Part shown: in pieces, positions 23,776 to 31,550 of the stretch
Layout: the number at the start of each line of letters is the position of its first letter
Numbering within the stretch: position 1 is the stretch's first letter
NCBI GenBank assembly: GCA_035764935.1
Contig: DASTYK010000058.1
Span: forward strand, 1 to 39,287
Reading direction: 5' to 3'
Length of the DNA: 39,287 bases
From: Longimicrobiales bacterium
Lineage (GTDB): Bacteria > Gemmatimonadota > Gemmatimonadetes > Longimicrobiales > RSA9
Program-made: the position numbers and the translations under genes
The notes under the pieces: generated by a model
Databases searched by the model: none
What the model was told of the DNA's origin: nothing
What the model saw: the letters and a program-made list of their open reading frames with translations, nothing else

Positions 23776-24216
23776 TCAGGTATTGCGTTCCAGGCGGGGC
23801 TCCACGAACGCGCCATACAGCTCGTCGACAGCGGAGGCCGGATCATCGGTCAGACCGCTGTGCACGGGCGAGGGCTGCAGCACATCGGAGCGAGGCGCCG
23901 TCATCCAGTGGAACCGTTCGGACGGGGGAAGCAGTGCGATCCTGCCCGCTGCGGGATCTCCCCGGACGATGCCCTCGTAGCAGCGCAGGTATTCGACGAG
24001 CAGCTCGATATCGACGTCCGGCACGAGCTCGCGCAGCCGTGCTGCGTCGGTGATGATGCGAATGCCGAGGTACTCGGCCGTCCGGGCGTGCAGCACCACG
24101 CCCACGTTCACGAACTCGCCCTTTCGGACGTGCGGCACGACGCGCAACACCGCGAAGTGGTACGCGACGCGCGAGGCGGTGTCCTGCCCCGCGCCCGCGT
24201 CCGGGCGCGCACTCAT
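23776..24216 (-). CDS. DUF3037 protein, partner of the HipA-like kinase
   Basis: 146 residues. The DUF3037 pattern is clear: Y-H-F-A-V-L-R-V-V-P-H-V-R-K-G-E-F-V-N-V-G-V-V-L-H-A-R-T at residues 19-46, a middle helix with V-P-D-V-D-I-E-L-L-V-E-Y-L-R-C-Y-E-G-I-V-R-G-D, then S-E-R-F-H-W-M-T-A-P-R-S-D-V-L-Q-P-S-P-V-H-S-G-L. DUF3037 genes commonly sit directly beside HipA-like kinase genes, and that is the order here (kinase first, 46 bp gap). Function is unknown; acting as the kinase's substrate, antidote or cofactor are open options. A GGAG precedes ATG 24216. A short palindrome (CTGAGCC-G-GGCTCAG, 23765-23779) covers the stop. Confidence 0.88.
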   Translation of the reverse strand: MSARPDAGAGQDTASRVAYHFAVLRVVPHVRKGEFVNVGVVLHARTAEYLGIRIITDAARLRELVPDVDIELLVEYLRCYEGIVRGDPAAGRIALLPPSERFHWMTAPRSDVLQPSPVHSGLTDDPASAVDELYGAFVEPRLERNT

Positions 24217-24262
24217 GGCTGACTCCGGGGGCTACCTCCCCGGGCGCGAGGTTCGTGCATGC

Positions 24263-25099
24263 TCATCGCCGCGCCTTCAGCCGGAGCGGCGGCTCCGCTT
24301 CCACGCGCCGGCGTGCGCTGGACGCTTCCTGCACGAAGGCGCGCGGCTCGCCCAGCCGTGTCGCCAGGTATGCGACGTAGCGTGCGCGGGCGGCGTCCGC
24401 GGATTCGAACTCGGCCTGGCCGGGTGCGCCGAGCAGCAGGTCTGCGGGGATGGCGCTCATGATGTCGTTCAGCACGTCTTCGTTCAGCCGGGAGGCACAC
24501 TCCCCGTCGATCGCCGTTACGTCCTCCGCGATCGTGAGGAGCACATGGTCCCGGATGAGGGGAAAGGGCGTGCGCGTGCGGGCGTCGTCCACGCTGGACC
24601 AGTCGTGGTGCGCGTACAGTGCGGCACCATGATCGATCAGCCAGGGTTGGCGCTCCCAGACGAGAATGTTGGTGTTGCGGTGGGTGCGGTCGGGGTTCGT
24701 GAGCAGCGCGTCCATCCAGACGATGCGCGCCGCGGTGCGCGGATCCACCAGATCACCCGCCGCGCTCGGAGCGAAGTTGAACGCACCATCGAGGTATCGC
24801 AGGCCGACATTGGTGCCGTGACTGGCGCGCAGCAGGTCCTGGATCTCGGGGTCGGGCTCGCTGATGCCGAACTGCGGGTCGATCTGCACGAGCGCGAGCG
24901 GCGGCACCGGCAGGTCCAGGGCGCGCGCCACGCCCGCGCTGATCAGCTCCGCGACCAGCGCCTTCGGCCCCTGCCCGGCACCGCGGAACTTGACCACGTA
25001 TGCTCCGTCGTCGGTATCCACGACGGCAGGGAGCGACCCGCCCTCGCGCAGCGGCTGGACGTAGCGGAGTGCCGTGACTACGGGCGGATGGTGGCTCAT
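24263..25099 (-). CDS. HipA-like kinase (HipA_2 group)
   Basis: 278 residues, shorter than HipA (about 440) and without its N-terminal subdomain. Kinase landmarks are visible: A-Y-V-V-K-F-R-G (ATP-binding Lys, about 36), V-A-E-L-I-S-A-G-V-A-R-A-L-D-L-P-V-P (Glu, about 50), catalytic loop T-N-P-D-R-T-H-R-N-T-N-I-L-V (Asp about 136, Asn about 142) and the metal-binding L-I-D-H-G-A-A-L (about 153), analogous to the DFD of HipA. The chain ends in a helical, Arg-rich tail. The standard HipB-type DNA-binding antitoxin is absent; the next gene in the unit encodes DUF3037 instead. Substrate unknown; HipA itself phosphorylates glutamyl-tRNA synthetase. First gene of a unit that may continue to the histidine kinase at 23727. 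Confidence 0.88.
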   Translation of the reverse strand: MSHHPPVVTALRYVQPLREGGSLPAVVDTDDGAYVVKFRGAGQGPKALVAELISAGVARALDLPVPPLALVQIDPQFGISEPDPEIQDLLRASHGTNVGLRYLDGAFNFAPSAAGDLVDPRTAARIVWMDALLTNPDRTHRNTNILVWERQPWLIDHGAALYAHHDWSSVDDARTRTPFPLIRDHVLLTIAEDVTAIDGECASRLNEDVLNDIMSAIPADLLLGAPGQAEFESADAARARYVAYLATRLGEPRAFVQEASSARRRVEAEPPLRLKARR

Positions 25100-25259
25100 G
25101 CGTGAGAATGGGTGCGGCGCGCGGGCCGGTCAATCCGTCCGGAGGGTGGCGAGTCGCGCGATCCTGCGATGTGACCTTTCCCCACCCCTCATCGTCATCC
25201 CTGCGTTACCCCGATGCTGACGGCGGCATCATTCCCACGAGTCTGCAGCAGGAGGAGCG

Positions 25260-26534
25260 ATGCTACGCAACCTGGCCCGTCTGACGACGGCCGTCACACT
25301 CGTACTGGGTGTCGCGGCATGCGCGGACAGCACGACCAGCCCGAACTCGAATCCTGACCCAGATCCGGCCGGCAGCGGCTTCACGCTGCTGCTGACGGAC
25401 GCGCCGGGCGATTTCCACTCGGCGGTCGTGACGATTTCGGAGATCAACCTGCACGGTTCCGGTGGATCCGTGAACCTGATCGATGATGAGGCGCCGTACA
25501 CGGTCGACCTGATCGATCTGCGCAACGAGGTCGCCACCATCGTGGACGACATCGAGCTGCCGGCCGGTGATTATTCCGAGCTGCGGCTGGTGATCACGGG
25601 TGGCTACATCGAGGTGGAGGGCGAGGATGGCAGGACACGCATTTTCGCGTCTTCGCCGGACTACCATGCGCTGCCGCCGGGGGCACCCGTCGACGGTCAG
25701 CTGCACATGCCGAGCATGGGGCAGAGCGGGCTGAAGGTGAAGCTGCCTGAGCATCTCGACATCGGCGAAGAGGAAACGATCGTCATGATCGACTTCGACG
25801 TCGAGGAGAGCTTCGGCCATGAGGCGGGGAAGTCGGGGCGCTGGGTCATGCATCCTGTGATTCGCGCGACGGACGTGACGTTCGGTGGCAACCTGCTCGT
25901 GCGTGTGCAGCTGGCCGATGGTGTCGTGCTGCCGGAGTTTGCCGGTGAGCTGCTGTCGCTGGTCGATTTCCCGGTGACGCTGGTCCCCGTCGGTGGTGGC
26001 GACGTGCGCACGGGCACGCTGAGCGGCACCGATGAGGCCGGCGTGTTCGAGCTCATGTTCAAGGGACTCGCCCCCGGTGACTACCAGCTGGCGCTGGAGG
26101 TGCTCGACGGCCTGCTGGTGACGTTCGCGCCGGAGCTGCCGCTGGTGACCACGGTGCTCGAGCGTGAGACCACGACGGAGACGATCACGTTGACGTCCAT
26201 TGCAGTCACGGGCTCGGTCACGACGACCCTGGAGGTGGCGGATACGGTATCGCTGCCCGTGGTCGACGGTGACCAGGTCACGCCGGGCGATTACGATGCG
26301 CAGCTCGTTTCGGCTGCCGGCGACACGATCACCGTTGCGTACACCGACGAGGACGAGGACGGCGTGTACGAGGCGCAGTTCCAGGACCTCGTCGCAGGCG
26401 CCTATTCCCTCACGATCATCGAGCCCGACGGTGTTACGACCACCTTCAGCCTGGCGCTGCCGGTCGAGATCGAGCTGCTGGAGGGTGAAGCGGAGACGCA
26501 TGCGATCATCGTGACGGAGGCAGCGGCCTCGTAA
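25260..26534 (+). CDS. DUF4382-domain lipoprotein
   Basis: 424 residues. N-terminal lipoprotein signal (T-L-V-L-G-V-A-A-C, Cys about 21) followed by a Ser/Asn/Pro/Asp-rich spacer. The DUF4382 domain covers about 40-220: F-T-L-L-L-T-D-A-P-G-D-F-H-S-A-V-V-T-I-S-E-I-N-L-H-G, Y-T-V-D-L-I-D-L-R-N-E-V-A-T-I-V-D-D-I-E-L-P-A-G-D-Y-S-E-L-R-L-V-I. The C-terminal half has two similar beta-sandwich units (V-T-L-V-P-V-G-G-G-D...A-P-G-D-Y-Q-L-A-L and Y-D-A-Q-L-V-S-A-A-G-D...V-A-G-A-Y-S-L-T-I) resembling carboxypeptidase-regulatory-like folds. It is strongly acidic. Likely exposed on the outer membrane or periplasmic face; role unknown. AGGAGG precedes ATG 25260 and an excellent terminator follows the gene. 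Confidence 0.9.
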   Translation: MLRNLARLTTAVTLVLGVAACADSTTSPNSNPDPDPAGSGFTLLLTDAPGDFHSAVVTISEINLHGSGGSVNLIDDEAPYTVDLIDLRNEVATIVDDIELPAGDYSELRLVITGGYIEVEGEDGRTRIFASSPDYHALPPGAPVDGQLHMPSMGQSGLKVKLPEHLDIGEEETIVMIDFDVEESFGHEAGKSGRWVMHPVIRATDVTFGGNLLVRVQLADGVVLPEFAGELLSLVDFPVTLVPVGGGDVRTGTLSGTDEAGVFELMFKGLAPGDYQLALEVLDGLLVTFAPELPLVTTVLERETTTETITLTSIAVTGSVTTTLEVADTVSLPVVDGDQVTPGDYDAQLVSAAGDTITVAYTDEDEDGVYEAQFQDLVAGAYSLTIIEPDGVTTTFSLALPVEIELLEGEAETHAIIVTEAAAS

Positions 26535-26556
26535 GCACGCTCCATGCGGAGGATGG

Positions 26557-26596
26557 TGCGGCGGGTGCACAGTGTTGCACCCGCCGCATTTGTTTT
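26557..26596 (+). terminator. Rho-independent terminator after the DUF4382 gene
   Basis: 13-bp perfect stem (26557-26569 with 26576-26588), loop CAGTGT, followed by TTTGTTTT. It lies 23 bp after the stop and upstream of the pcm-like start at 26637, which shows that the upstream part of that open frame is not coding. Confidence 0.92.
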
Positions 26597-26636
26597 CGGC
26601 ATACGACTCGCAGCGCATGTCCTGGCAGGAGGAACC

Positions 26637-28673
26637 ATGCACCGGCAGCGCGAGCGTGAATGGATGGTGGAGCGGGATATCGCTTCCCGCGGAGTCACCG
26701 ATCCGAACGTCCTTGCCGCGATGCGCGCGATCCCGCGCGAGCTGTTCATACCCCCCGAGTTCACGCGGGAGGCCTACAGCGACCGTGCGCTGCCGATCGC
26801 GGAGGGTCAGACCATCTCGCAGCCCTACGTGGTTGCGCTGATGATCGAATCAGCGGAGGTGAAGCCCGGCGACCGTGTGCTCGAGGTGGGCACCGGCTCC
26901 GGGTACGCGGCTGCCGTGCTGAGCCGCATTGCGGACGACGTATACACGGTCGAGCGCCATCCCCTCCTCGCGGACCAGGCACGCGAACGCCTGCGACAGC
27001 TCGGCTGCGACAACGTCCACGTTGCAGTGCGCGACGGCACGCTCGGCTGGGAGGAGCATGCCCCCTATGACGCGATCATCGTCGCCGCGGGTGCGCCTGC
27101 ACAGATTCCGCGGGCGCTGCAGGAGCAGCTTGCGCCCCGCGGCCGGCTCCTGATCCCCCGAGGTGTGACCCAGCTCGGACAGGACCTGATCCGTGTGCGG
27201 CGATCCCGCGACGGCACCCACTTCGACGAGGAGAACCTGGGTGCGGTGGCGTTCGTGCCACTCATCGGCGCGGCCGGCTGGATCTCCGCGGGTGGGCGCG
27301 CGGCGCGCGAGAGCGAGGAGCAGCGACTGCAACCCGCGGAGGGCGGCGCGGCGCTGCACGCGGTACCGCGCACTCTGCCGGAGCGGATCGCCGCTGGAGC
27401 AGAGACCTTTACCGACATCGAATCTGCATCCCTCGCGCCCCTGCTGAACCGCATCGGAGATGCGCGGCTCGTCCTGATCGGCGAGGCGAGTCACGGCACG
27501 TCGGAATTCTACCGGATGCGGGCGCGGATCACGCAGGAGCTGATCGAGCGCAGAGGCTTTCACTTCGTCGCCGTGGAGGCGGACTGGCCGGACGCCGCCG
27601 AGATCGATGCATACGTGCGAGACACGCCGCGCGAACGGCCTCGGGAGAAGCCCTTCCAGCGCTTCCCTCGCTGGATGTGGGCCAACACCGATGTAATGGA
27701 CTTCGTCCACTGGCTGCGGGCGCACAACGAAGGGCACCCCGTGGGCGAGCGGGTCGGCTTCCATGGGCTCGACCTCTACTCGATGCATGCGTCGATCGAT
27801 GCGGTCCTGCACTACCTCGACGATGTCGACCCATCCGCGGCGGCACTCGCGCGCGAACGGTATGCGTGCCTCACTCCATGGCAGGCCGACCCCCTGCTCT
27901 ACGGTGCTTCCCCGCCGGTCGGCGCGTTCGAAGACTGTGAGAGCGCAGTGCTCGCGATGCTGAACGATCTCATGCGAAGCCGCTTCGACTACGTGCGGGC
28001 AGACGGACGACGATTCGCAGACGCCGTCCACAACGCCCGGCTGATTGCGAGTGCCGAGAAATATTATCGCGTGATGTACCGGGGCTCGGCCGCCGCGTGG
28101 AATCTTCGCGACCAGCACATGTTCGACACTCTCGTCATGCTGCTCGAAGAAACAGGACCGCACGCGCGCGGTGTCGTCTGGGCACACAACTCACACCTGG
28201 GTGACGCTTCGGCCACGGCCATGGAGCAGCGCGGCGAGTTCAACGTCGGCCAGCTCGTGCGCCAGTCGTTCGGCGATGATGCGTACCTCATCGGCTTCGG
28301 CACCCACACCGGGACCGTCGCCGCGGCGCCGGAATGGGGCGCGCCGATGCAGATCATGAACGTGCGGCCCTCGCATCCTCGCAGCTATGAGCACCTCGCA
28401 CACGAGAGCGAGGTGCCGGCCTTCTTCCTGCCACTGCGCACGGAAAAGGACGGCTCCCTGCGCGACGCGCTCAAGCCCGACCGGCTGGAGCGGGCGATCG
28501 GCGTGATCTACCGCCCGGAAACCGAGCTGCAGAGTCACTACTTCCACGCATCCCTGCCCCGCCAGTTCGACGAATGGGTCTGGTTCGACCAATCGACAGC
28601 AGTGACGCCGATCAGTGAAGCACACCGCGAGGAACTGGCGGATCTGCCCGACACGTTCCCGTTCGGCATCTGA
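26637..28673 (+). CDS. Fusion of protein-L-isoaspartate O-methyltransferase and erythromycin-esterase-like domain
   Basis: 678 residues. Residues 1-215 are a full PCMT: M-V-E-R-D-I-A-S-R-G-V-T-D-P-N-V-L-A-A-M, G-Q-T-I-S-Q-P-Y-V-V-A-L-M, and the SAM motif V-L-E-V-G-T-G-S-G-Y-A-A (about 82-93), which repairs isoaspartyl damage in proteins. Residues 255-665 match the erythromycin-esterase family: L-I-G-E-A-S-H-G-T-S-E-F-Y (His near 286), V-A-V-E-A-D-W-P-D, G-L-D-L-Y-S-M, V-W-A-H-N-S-H-L-G-D (His pair near 520) and H-E-S-E-V-P. Start ATG 26637 follows AGGAGG; the frame is open upstream through a terminator and is not used there. Such fusions are known. The second domain is often not a macrolide esterase, so resistance should not be assumed. 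Confidence 0.92.
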   Translation: MHRQREREWMVERDIASRGVTDPNVLAAMRAIPRELFIPPEFTREAYSDRALPIAEGQTISQPYVVALMIESAEVKPGDRVLEVGTGSGYAAAVLSRIADDVYTVERHPLLADQARERLRQLGCDNVHVAVRDGTLGWEEHAPYDAIIVAAGAPAQIPRALQEQLAPRGRLLIPRGVTQLGQDLIRVRRSRDGTHFDEENLGAVAFVPLIGAAGWISAGGRAARESEEQRLQPAEGGAALHAVPRTLPERIAAGAETFTDIESASLAPLLNRIGDARLVLIGEASHGTSEFYRMRARITQELIERRGFHFVAVEADWPDAAEIDAYVRDTPRERPREKPFQRFPRWMWANTDVMDFVHWLRAHNEGHPVGERVGFHGLDLYSMHASIDAVLHYLDDVDPSAAALARERYACLTPWQADPLLYGASPPVGAFEDCESAVLAMLNDLMRSRFDYVRADGRRFADAVHNARLIASAEKYYRVMYRGSAAAWNLRDQHMFDTLVMLLEETGPHARGVVWAHNSHLGDASATAMEQRGEFNVGQLVRQSFGDDAYLIGFGTHTGTVAAAPEWGAPMQIMNVRPSHPRSYEHLAHESEVPAFFLPLRTEKDGSLRDALKPDRLERAIGVIYRPETELQSHYFHASLPRQFDEWVWFDQSTAVTPISEAHREELADLPDTFPFGI

Positions 28674-28827
28674 ATCGGGAACGCGGCGGCCTGTCCTCGA
28701 TCAGGGTTGAGTGGGGGGCCAGTTTCGGAGCCGGTCCATCGGCAGGCTCGGTCTGCATGACGAGGGGGCGCGCTTCGTGCGCCATGGTCGGACGCCCCGC
28801 AGAACCAACACCTCAGGAGGATATGCG

Positions 28828-29067
28828 ATGGCTCAGGAAAGACAGAATCGCGAGCGTCAGGGCCGACAGGACCGCGACGACACGCAACGGCAGCAGCACG
28901 AAGAGTCGAATCGCCAGACCCGGCAGGGCCGCGAAAGCGAGAGCACGCGCCAGGGGCAGGGAGGTTCACGACAGGGCACGGACCAGCAACCCGGTGAGGA
29001 GGGCGACCTGGGCAAGCGGAGCACACGCGAGCAGAGCGGCGGCTCGCAGCGCAACCGGAACATGTAG
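28828..29067 (+). CDS. Small disordered Gln/Arg/Glu/Ser-rich hydrophilic protein
   Basis: 79 residues from ATG 28828, 7 bases after a consensus AGGAGG (28815-28820). The sequence is nearly all Gln, Arg, Glu, Ser, Gly, Asp and Thr, with no Cys, Trp, Phe, Tyr, Ile or Val beyond the start region; it includes R-Q-G-R-Q-D-R-D-D-T-Q-R-Q-Q and Q-G-G-S-R-Q-G-T-D-Q-Q. Such fully disordered, hydrophilic proteins resemble bacterial hydrophilins and stress-induced proteins. The strong ribosome site and the hairpin that follows suggest it is expressed. A nearby ATG at 28823 is in another frame. No family is assigned. Confidence 0.7.
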   Translation: MAQERQNRERQGRQDRDDTQRQQHEESNRQTRQGRESESTRQGQGGSRQGTDQQPGEEGDLGKRSTREQSGGSQRNRNM

Positions 29068-29114
29068 GGAAGCGCAGCCCGGTGCGGTCCCGCACCCGGG
29101 CGCGCACGTCCCGC

Positions 29115-29147
29115 GAAAAAGGCCGGCATCGGAATGGGTGCCGGCCT
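29115..29147 (-). terminator. Terminator of the 29244-31463 kinase gene (possibly bidirectional)
   Basis: Perfect 9-bp stem AGGCCGGCA (29120-29128) with TGCCGGCCT (29139-29147), loop 10 nt. On the minus strand the stem is followed by TTTTTCGCG, an intrinsic terminator for the kinase; on the plus strand the tail CGTCGTTTCC is weaker and could end the disordered-protein transcript. Confidence 0.8.
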
Positions 29148-29243
29148 CGTCGTTTCCGGTTTCGCCGCGTTGCGAAGATCGGTGAAAATCGCCCTGACGC
29201 GATCGATCAGCTCTGGAAACGCATCACGCTCGTGTGCGGGTGC

Positions 29244-31463
29244 TCACTCCACCGAGTCGTAGGCGCGCAGGCTCGCACCCAACGCACGATCCAGGAGCCG
29301 GTGCGCGACGGCGAGGGCGTCGTCGACGGGCAGCTCGAGGAGCTCCGCCTCCGCAACGTCACGCAGGAAGCGGTCGAGAACCTCGTGCAGCAGGCGGTAC
29401 TCGCGCTCGATCTCTCTGCGTGCCCAGCCGATCCTGCGACGCTGCCTGCCGTGGCGGGCTGCCATGATGTCCTGCAGCCCGTTGCCTTCGCGCACCATCG
29501 GGTCGTCGGGCGAGCCGTCGGCGAGCGCCGTCATGGTTCGGGCGATGATGGCGAGCACGGCAGCGGTATGGTCGGCGATGTCCGGCGTGGGCGTGTCGCG
29601 TGCGCTCCGCACGTAACGGTCTGCTCGCAGCCGGGCGACGAGCCTGTCCTCGACCTCATCGACGGTGGCGAGGAGTGCGTGGCCGAGCTTCCGGAGTGCG
29701 GGGGCCGGGCGCAGGTTGTCGAGCGCGTCCTGCTGCTCCCAGGAGGACTGGCCGGGGAGCTGTTGTTCAGCAGGTGCGAGCCAGAGGAGAAACCGTGAAC
29801 CCTCGCCGGGCCTGCTGTGCACGGTGAGATCGCCTGCCATCAGGCGTGCGAAGCGACGGCTGATCGTGAGCCCGAGACCGGTCCCTCCCGTGAGCCGCGT
29901 GTGTCCCGAATCGGCCTGCACGAACGGGTCGAAGATGTGCTCGATCTGGTCCGGTGCGATCCCCACGCCGGTGTCCTCGACCTCGACAACGGTCCAGGGT
30001 CCCACGTCCGGCAGCGCCGCCTCCGGGTCGGCGATCGGGTACATGCTGCAGCGGACGGTGATCCTGCCGCCCCGTGGCGTGAACTTGACGGCGTTGGAGA
30101 GCAGGTTGAGCAGCACCTGCCGGATGCGGCCCTCATCGCCGATCACGCGTGGCTCCGGCCCGCACCGGTGTTCGATCGTGAGCTCGAGGCCGTGCGTTTC
30201 CGCCTGCGGTGACATGATCTGCATCGCCGTGTCGATCACCTCCCGCAGCGGTGTCTCCTCGGCCCGCACGAGCATCTCGCCGGCCTCTACCTTGGACAGG
30301 TCCAGTATGTCGTCGACGAGGCCGAGCAGGTGCCGGCTGCTCTCGCGGATCCGCGCAACGAACTCCGTCTGCCGGCCGTTCAAGGCGCCGGCCACACCGA
30401 CGTCCAGCAGATCCGCATAGCCCATCACCGCGTTGATCGGCGTTCGGATCTCATGACTCATGTTCGCGAGGAACTGGCTCTTGGCGCGGTTCGCCTGTTC
30501 GGCGTCGTTGCGGGCGCGGTGCGCTTCCGCACGTGCGAGCACGTGCTCGGTGACGTCGTAGCCGTGTGCCACGATCCCGGCGATGTCACCATCGCTGTCG
30601 TGGACGGGATAGTAGACGAAATCGACGAACCTCGGCGACGGCTCGGCGCCTGCCGCGAGGGTCAGCGAGACCTGCATCTCCCGGCCCGTGTACGCCTGGC
30701 CGGTGCGGAGCACCTGGTCGAGCAGCTGGATGTAGCCCTGTCCGCGCACTTCGGGGAGCGCCTCCGCAACCGGGCGGCCCAGCAGCTCGCGATTGCCGAC
30801 GAGCTTGTAGTAGGCGTCGTTGACGTACTCGAAGACATGGTCGGGCCCGCGCAGCATCGCCATGAAAGCCGGCGCCTGCGCGAAGATGTCCCGCAGGCGA
30901 CCCTCGGCGCGCTCTGCCGCGGCACGCGCAGCATGCGTCGCCCGGTCGGACATCACGCGGGACGTCGTTTCCGAGACGATGTTCAGAAAGCAGACGATCG
31001 CGCCTTCCTCGTCCCGCACCGCACTGAGGGCAAAGGTGTACCACGCATTCGGCTCACTCGGCGGATCTGCGTGGTCACGCTGTACGATGAAGGGGGCGTC
31101 CACCTGGAACTCGGGCGGACCGCCTTCGCGGATCCGCTGGAACATCGGTTCGATCTCCGGCCAGATCTCCGCCCACCCCTCGCGACCCGGACGGCCGAAT
31201 GCCCGGGGGTGCTTTCTGCCGAGGACCTCCGAGTACGCGTCGTTGTAGACCAGGACGAGCTCCGGCCCGCACCAGAGATTGATCGGGAAGGGTGAGTCCA
31301 GGCAGGCGCGGACGGTATTCCGGAGCACGGGGGACCACCGATCGACCGGACCCAGCGAAGTCGCCGACCAGTCCATCTGACGCCCAAGCTCCTTCACCCG
31401 GCCTTCACCCATGAACGGGTCGCCCGTCTTCGATGCCGTGCGGCTCACCGGCCTTGCGCCCAT
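29244..31463 (-). CDS. PAS-sensor histidine kinase with an RsbRD-like C-terminal module
   Basis: 739 residues, soluble. Two PAS domains: residues 25-155 (D-W-S-A-T-S-L-G-P-V-D-R-W... F-P-I-N-L-W-C-G-P-E-L-V-L-V-Y-N-D-A-Y-S-E-V-L-G-R-K-H-P) and 185-310 (A-P-A-F-M-A-M-L-R-G-P-D-H-V-F-E-Y-V-N-D-A-Y). HisKA with [12 protein letters not shown] (His near 337), HATPase_c with L-L-S-N-A-V-K-F-T, D-T-G-V-G-I, F-D-P-F and G-G-T-G-L-G-L. After the kinase core comes an extra helical domain (about 585-739: L-G-H-A-L-L-A-T-V-D-E-V-E-D-R-L ... D-I-A-D-H-T-A-A-V-L... R-H-G-R-Q-R-R-R-I-G-W-A-R-R-E-I-E-R-E-Y-R-L-L-H-E-V-L), similar to the RsbRD module at the N-terminus of the 22573 kinase. No receiver domain. 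ATG 31463 chosen; ATG 31412 lacks a ribosome site. Confidence 0.9.
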   Translation of the reverse strand: MGARPVSRTASKTGDPFMGEGRVKELGRQMDWSATSLGPVDRWSPVLRNTVRACLDSPFPINLWCGPELVLVYNDAYSEVLGRKHPRAFGRPGREGWAEIWPEIEPMFQRIREGGPPEFQVDAPFIVQRDHADPPSEPNAWYTFALSAVRDEEGAIVCFLNIVSETTSRVMSDRATHAARAAAERAEGRLRDIFAQAPAFMAMLRGPDHVFEYVNDAYYKLVGNRELLGRPVAEALPEVRGQGYIQLLDQVLRTGQAYTGREMQVSLTLAAGAEPSPRFVDFVYYPVHDSDGDIAGIVAHGYDVTEHVLARAEAHRARNDAEQANRAKSQFLANMSHEIRTPINAVMGYADLLDVGVAGALNGRQTEFVARIRESSRHLLGLVDDILDLSKVEAGEMLVRAEETPLREVIDTAMQIMSPQAETHGLELTIEHRCGPEPRVIGDEGRIRQVLLNLLSNAVKFTPRGGRITVRCSMYPIADPEAALPDVGPWTVVEVEDTGVGIAPDQIEHIFDPFVQADSGHTRLTGGTGLGLTISRRFARLMAGDLTVHSRPGEGSRFLLWLAPAEQQLPGQSSWEQQDALDNLRPAPALRKLGHALLATVDEVEDRLVARLRADRYVRSARDTPTPDIADHTAAVLAIIARTMTALADGSPDDPMVREGNGLQDIMAARHGRQRRRIGWARREIEREYRLLHEVLDRFLRDVAEAELLELPVDDALAVAHRLLDRALGASLRAYDSVE

Positions 31464-31550
31464 CCTTCGATAGTTGGCAGGAACACGTGCAGGCTCGTGG
31501 CAAGACTGGTACCGCGCGGCACTGTTGCATGGACCAGCAGTTGCGCTCGC

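Noticed and set aside
26544-26636. N-terminal extension of the PCMT fusion
   Set aside because: The open frame passes through a strong terminator hairpin; AGGAGG and the PCMT N-terminus place the start at 26637.
26637-28673. Macrolide resistance gene
   Set aside because: The C-terminal domain belongs to the erythromycin-esterase family, but family members fused to PCMT or found in environmental bacteria are not shown to act on macrolides.
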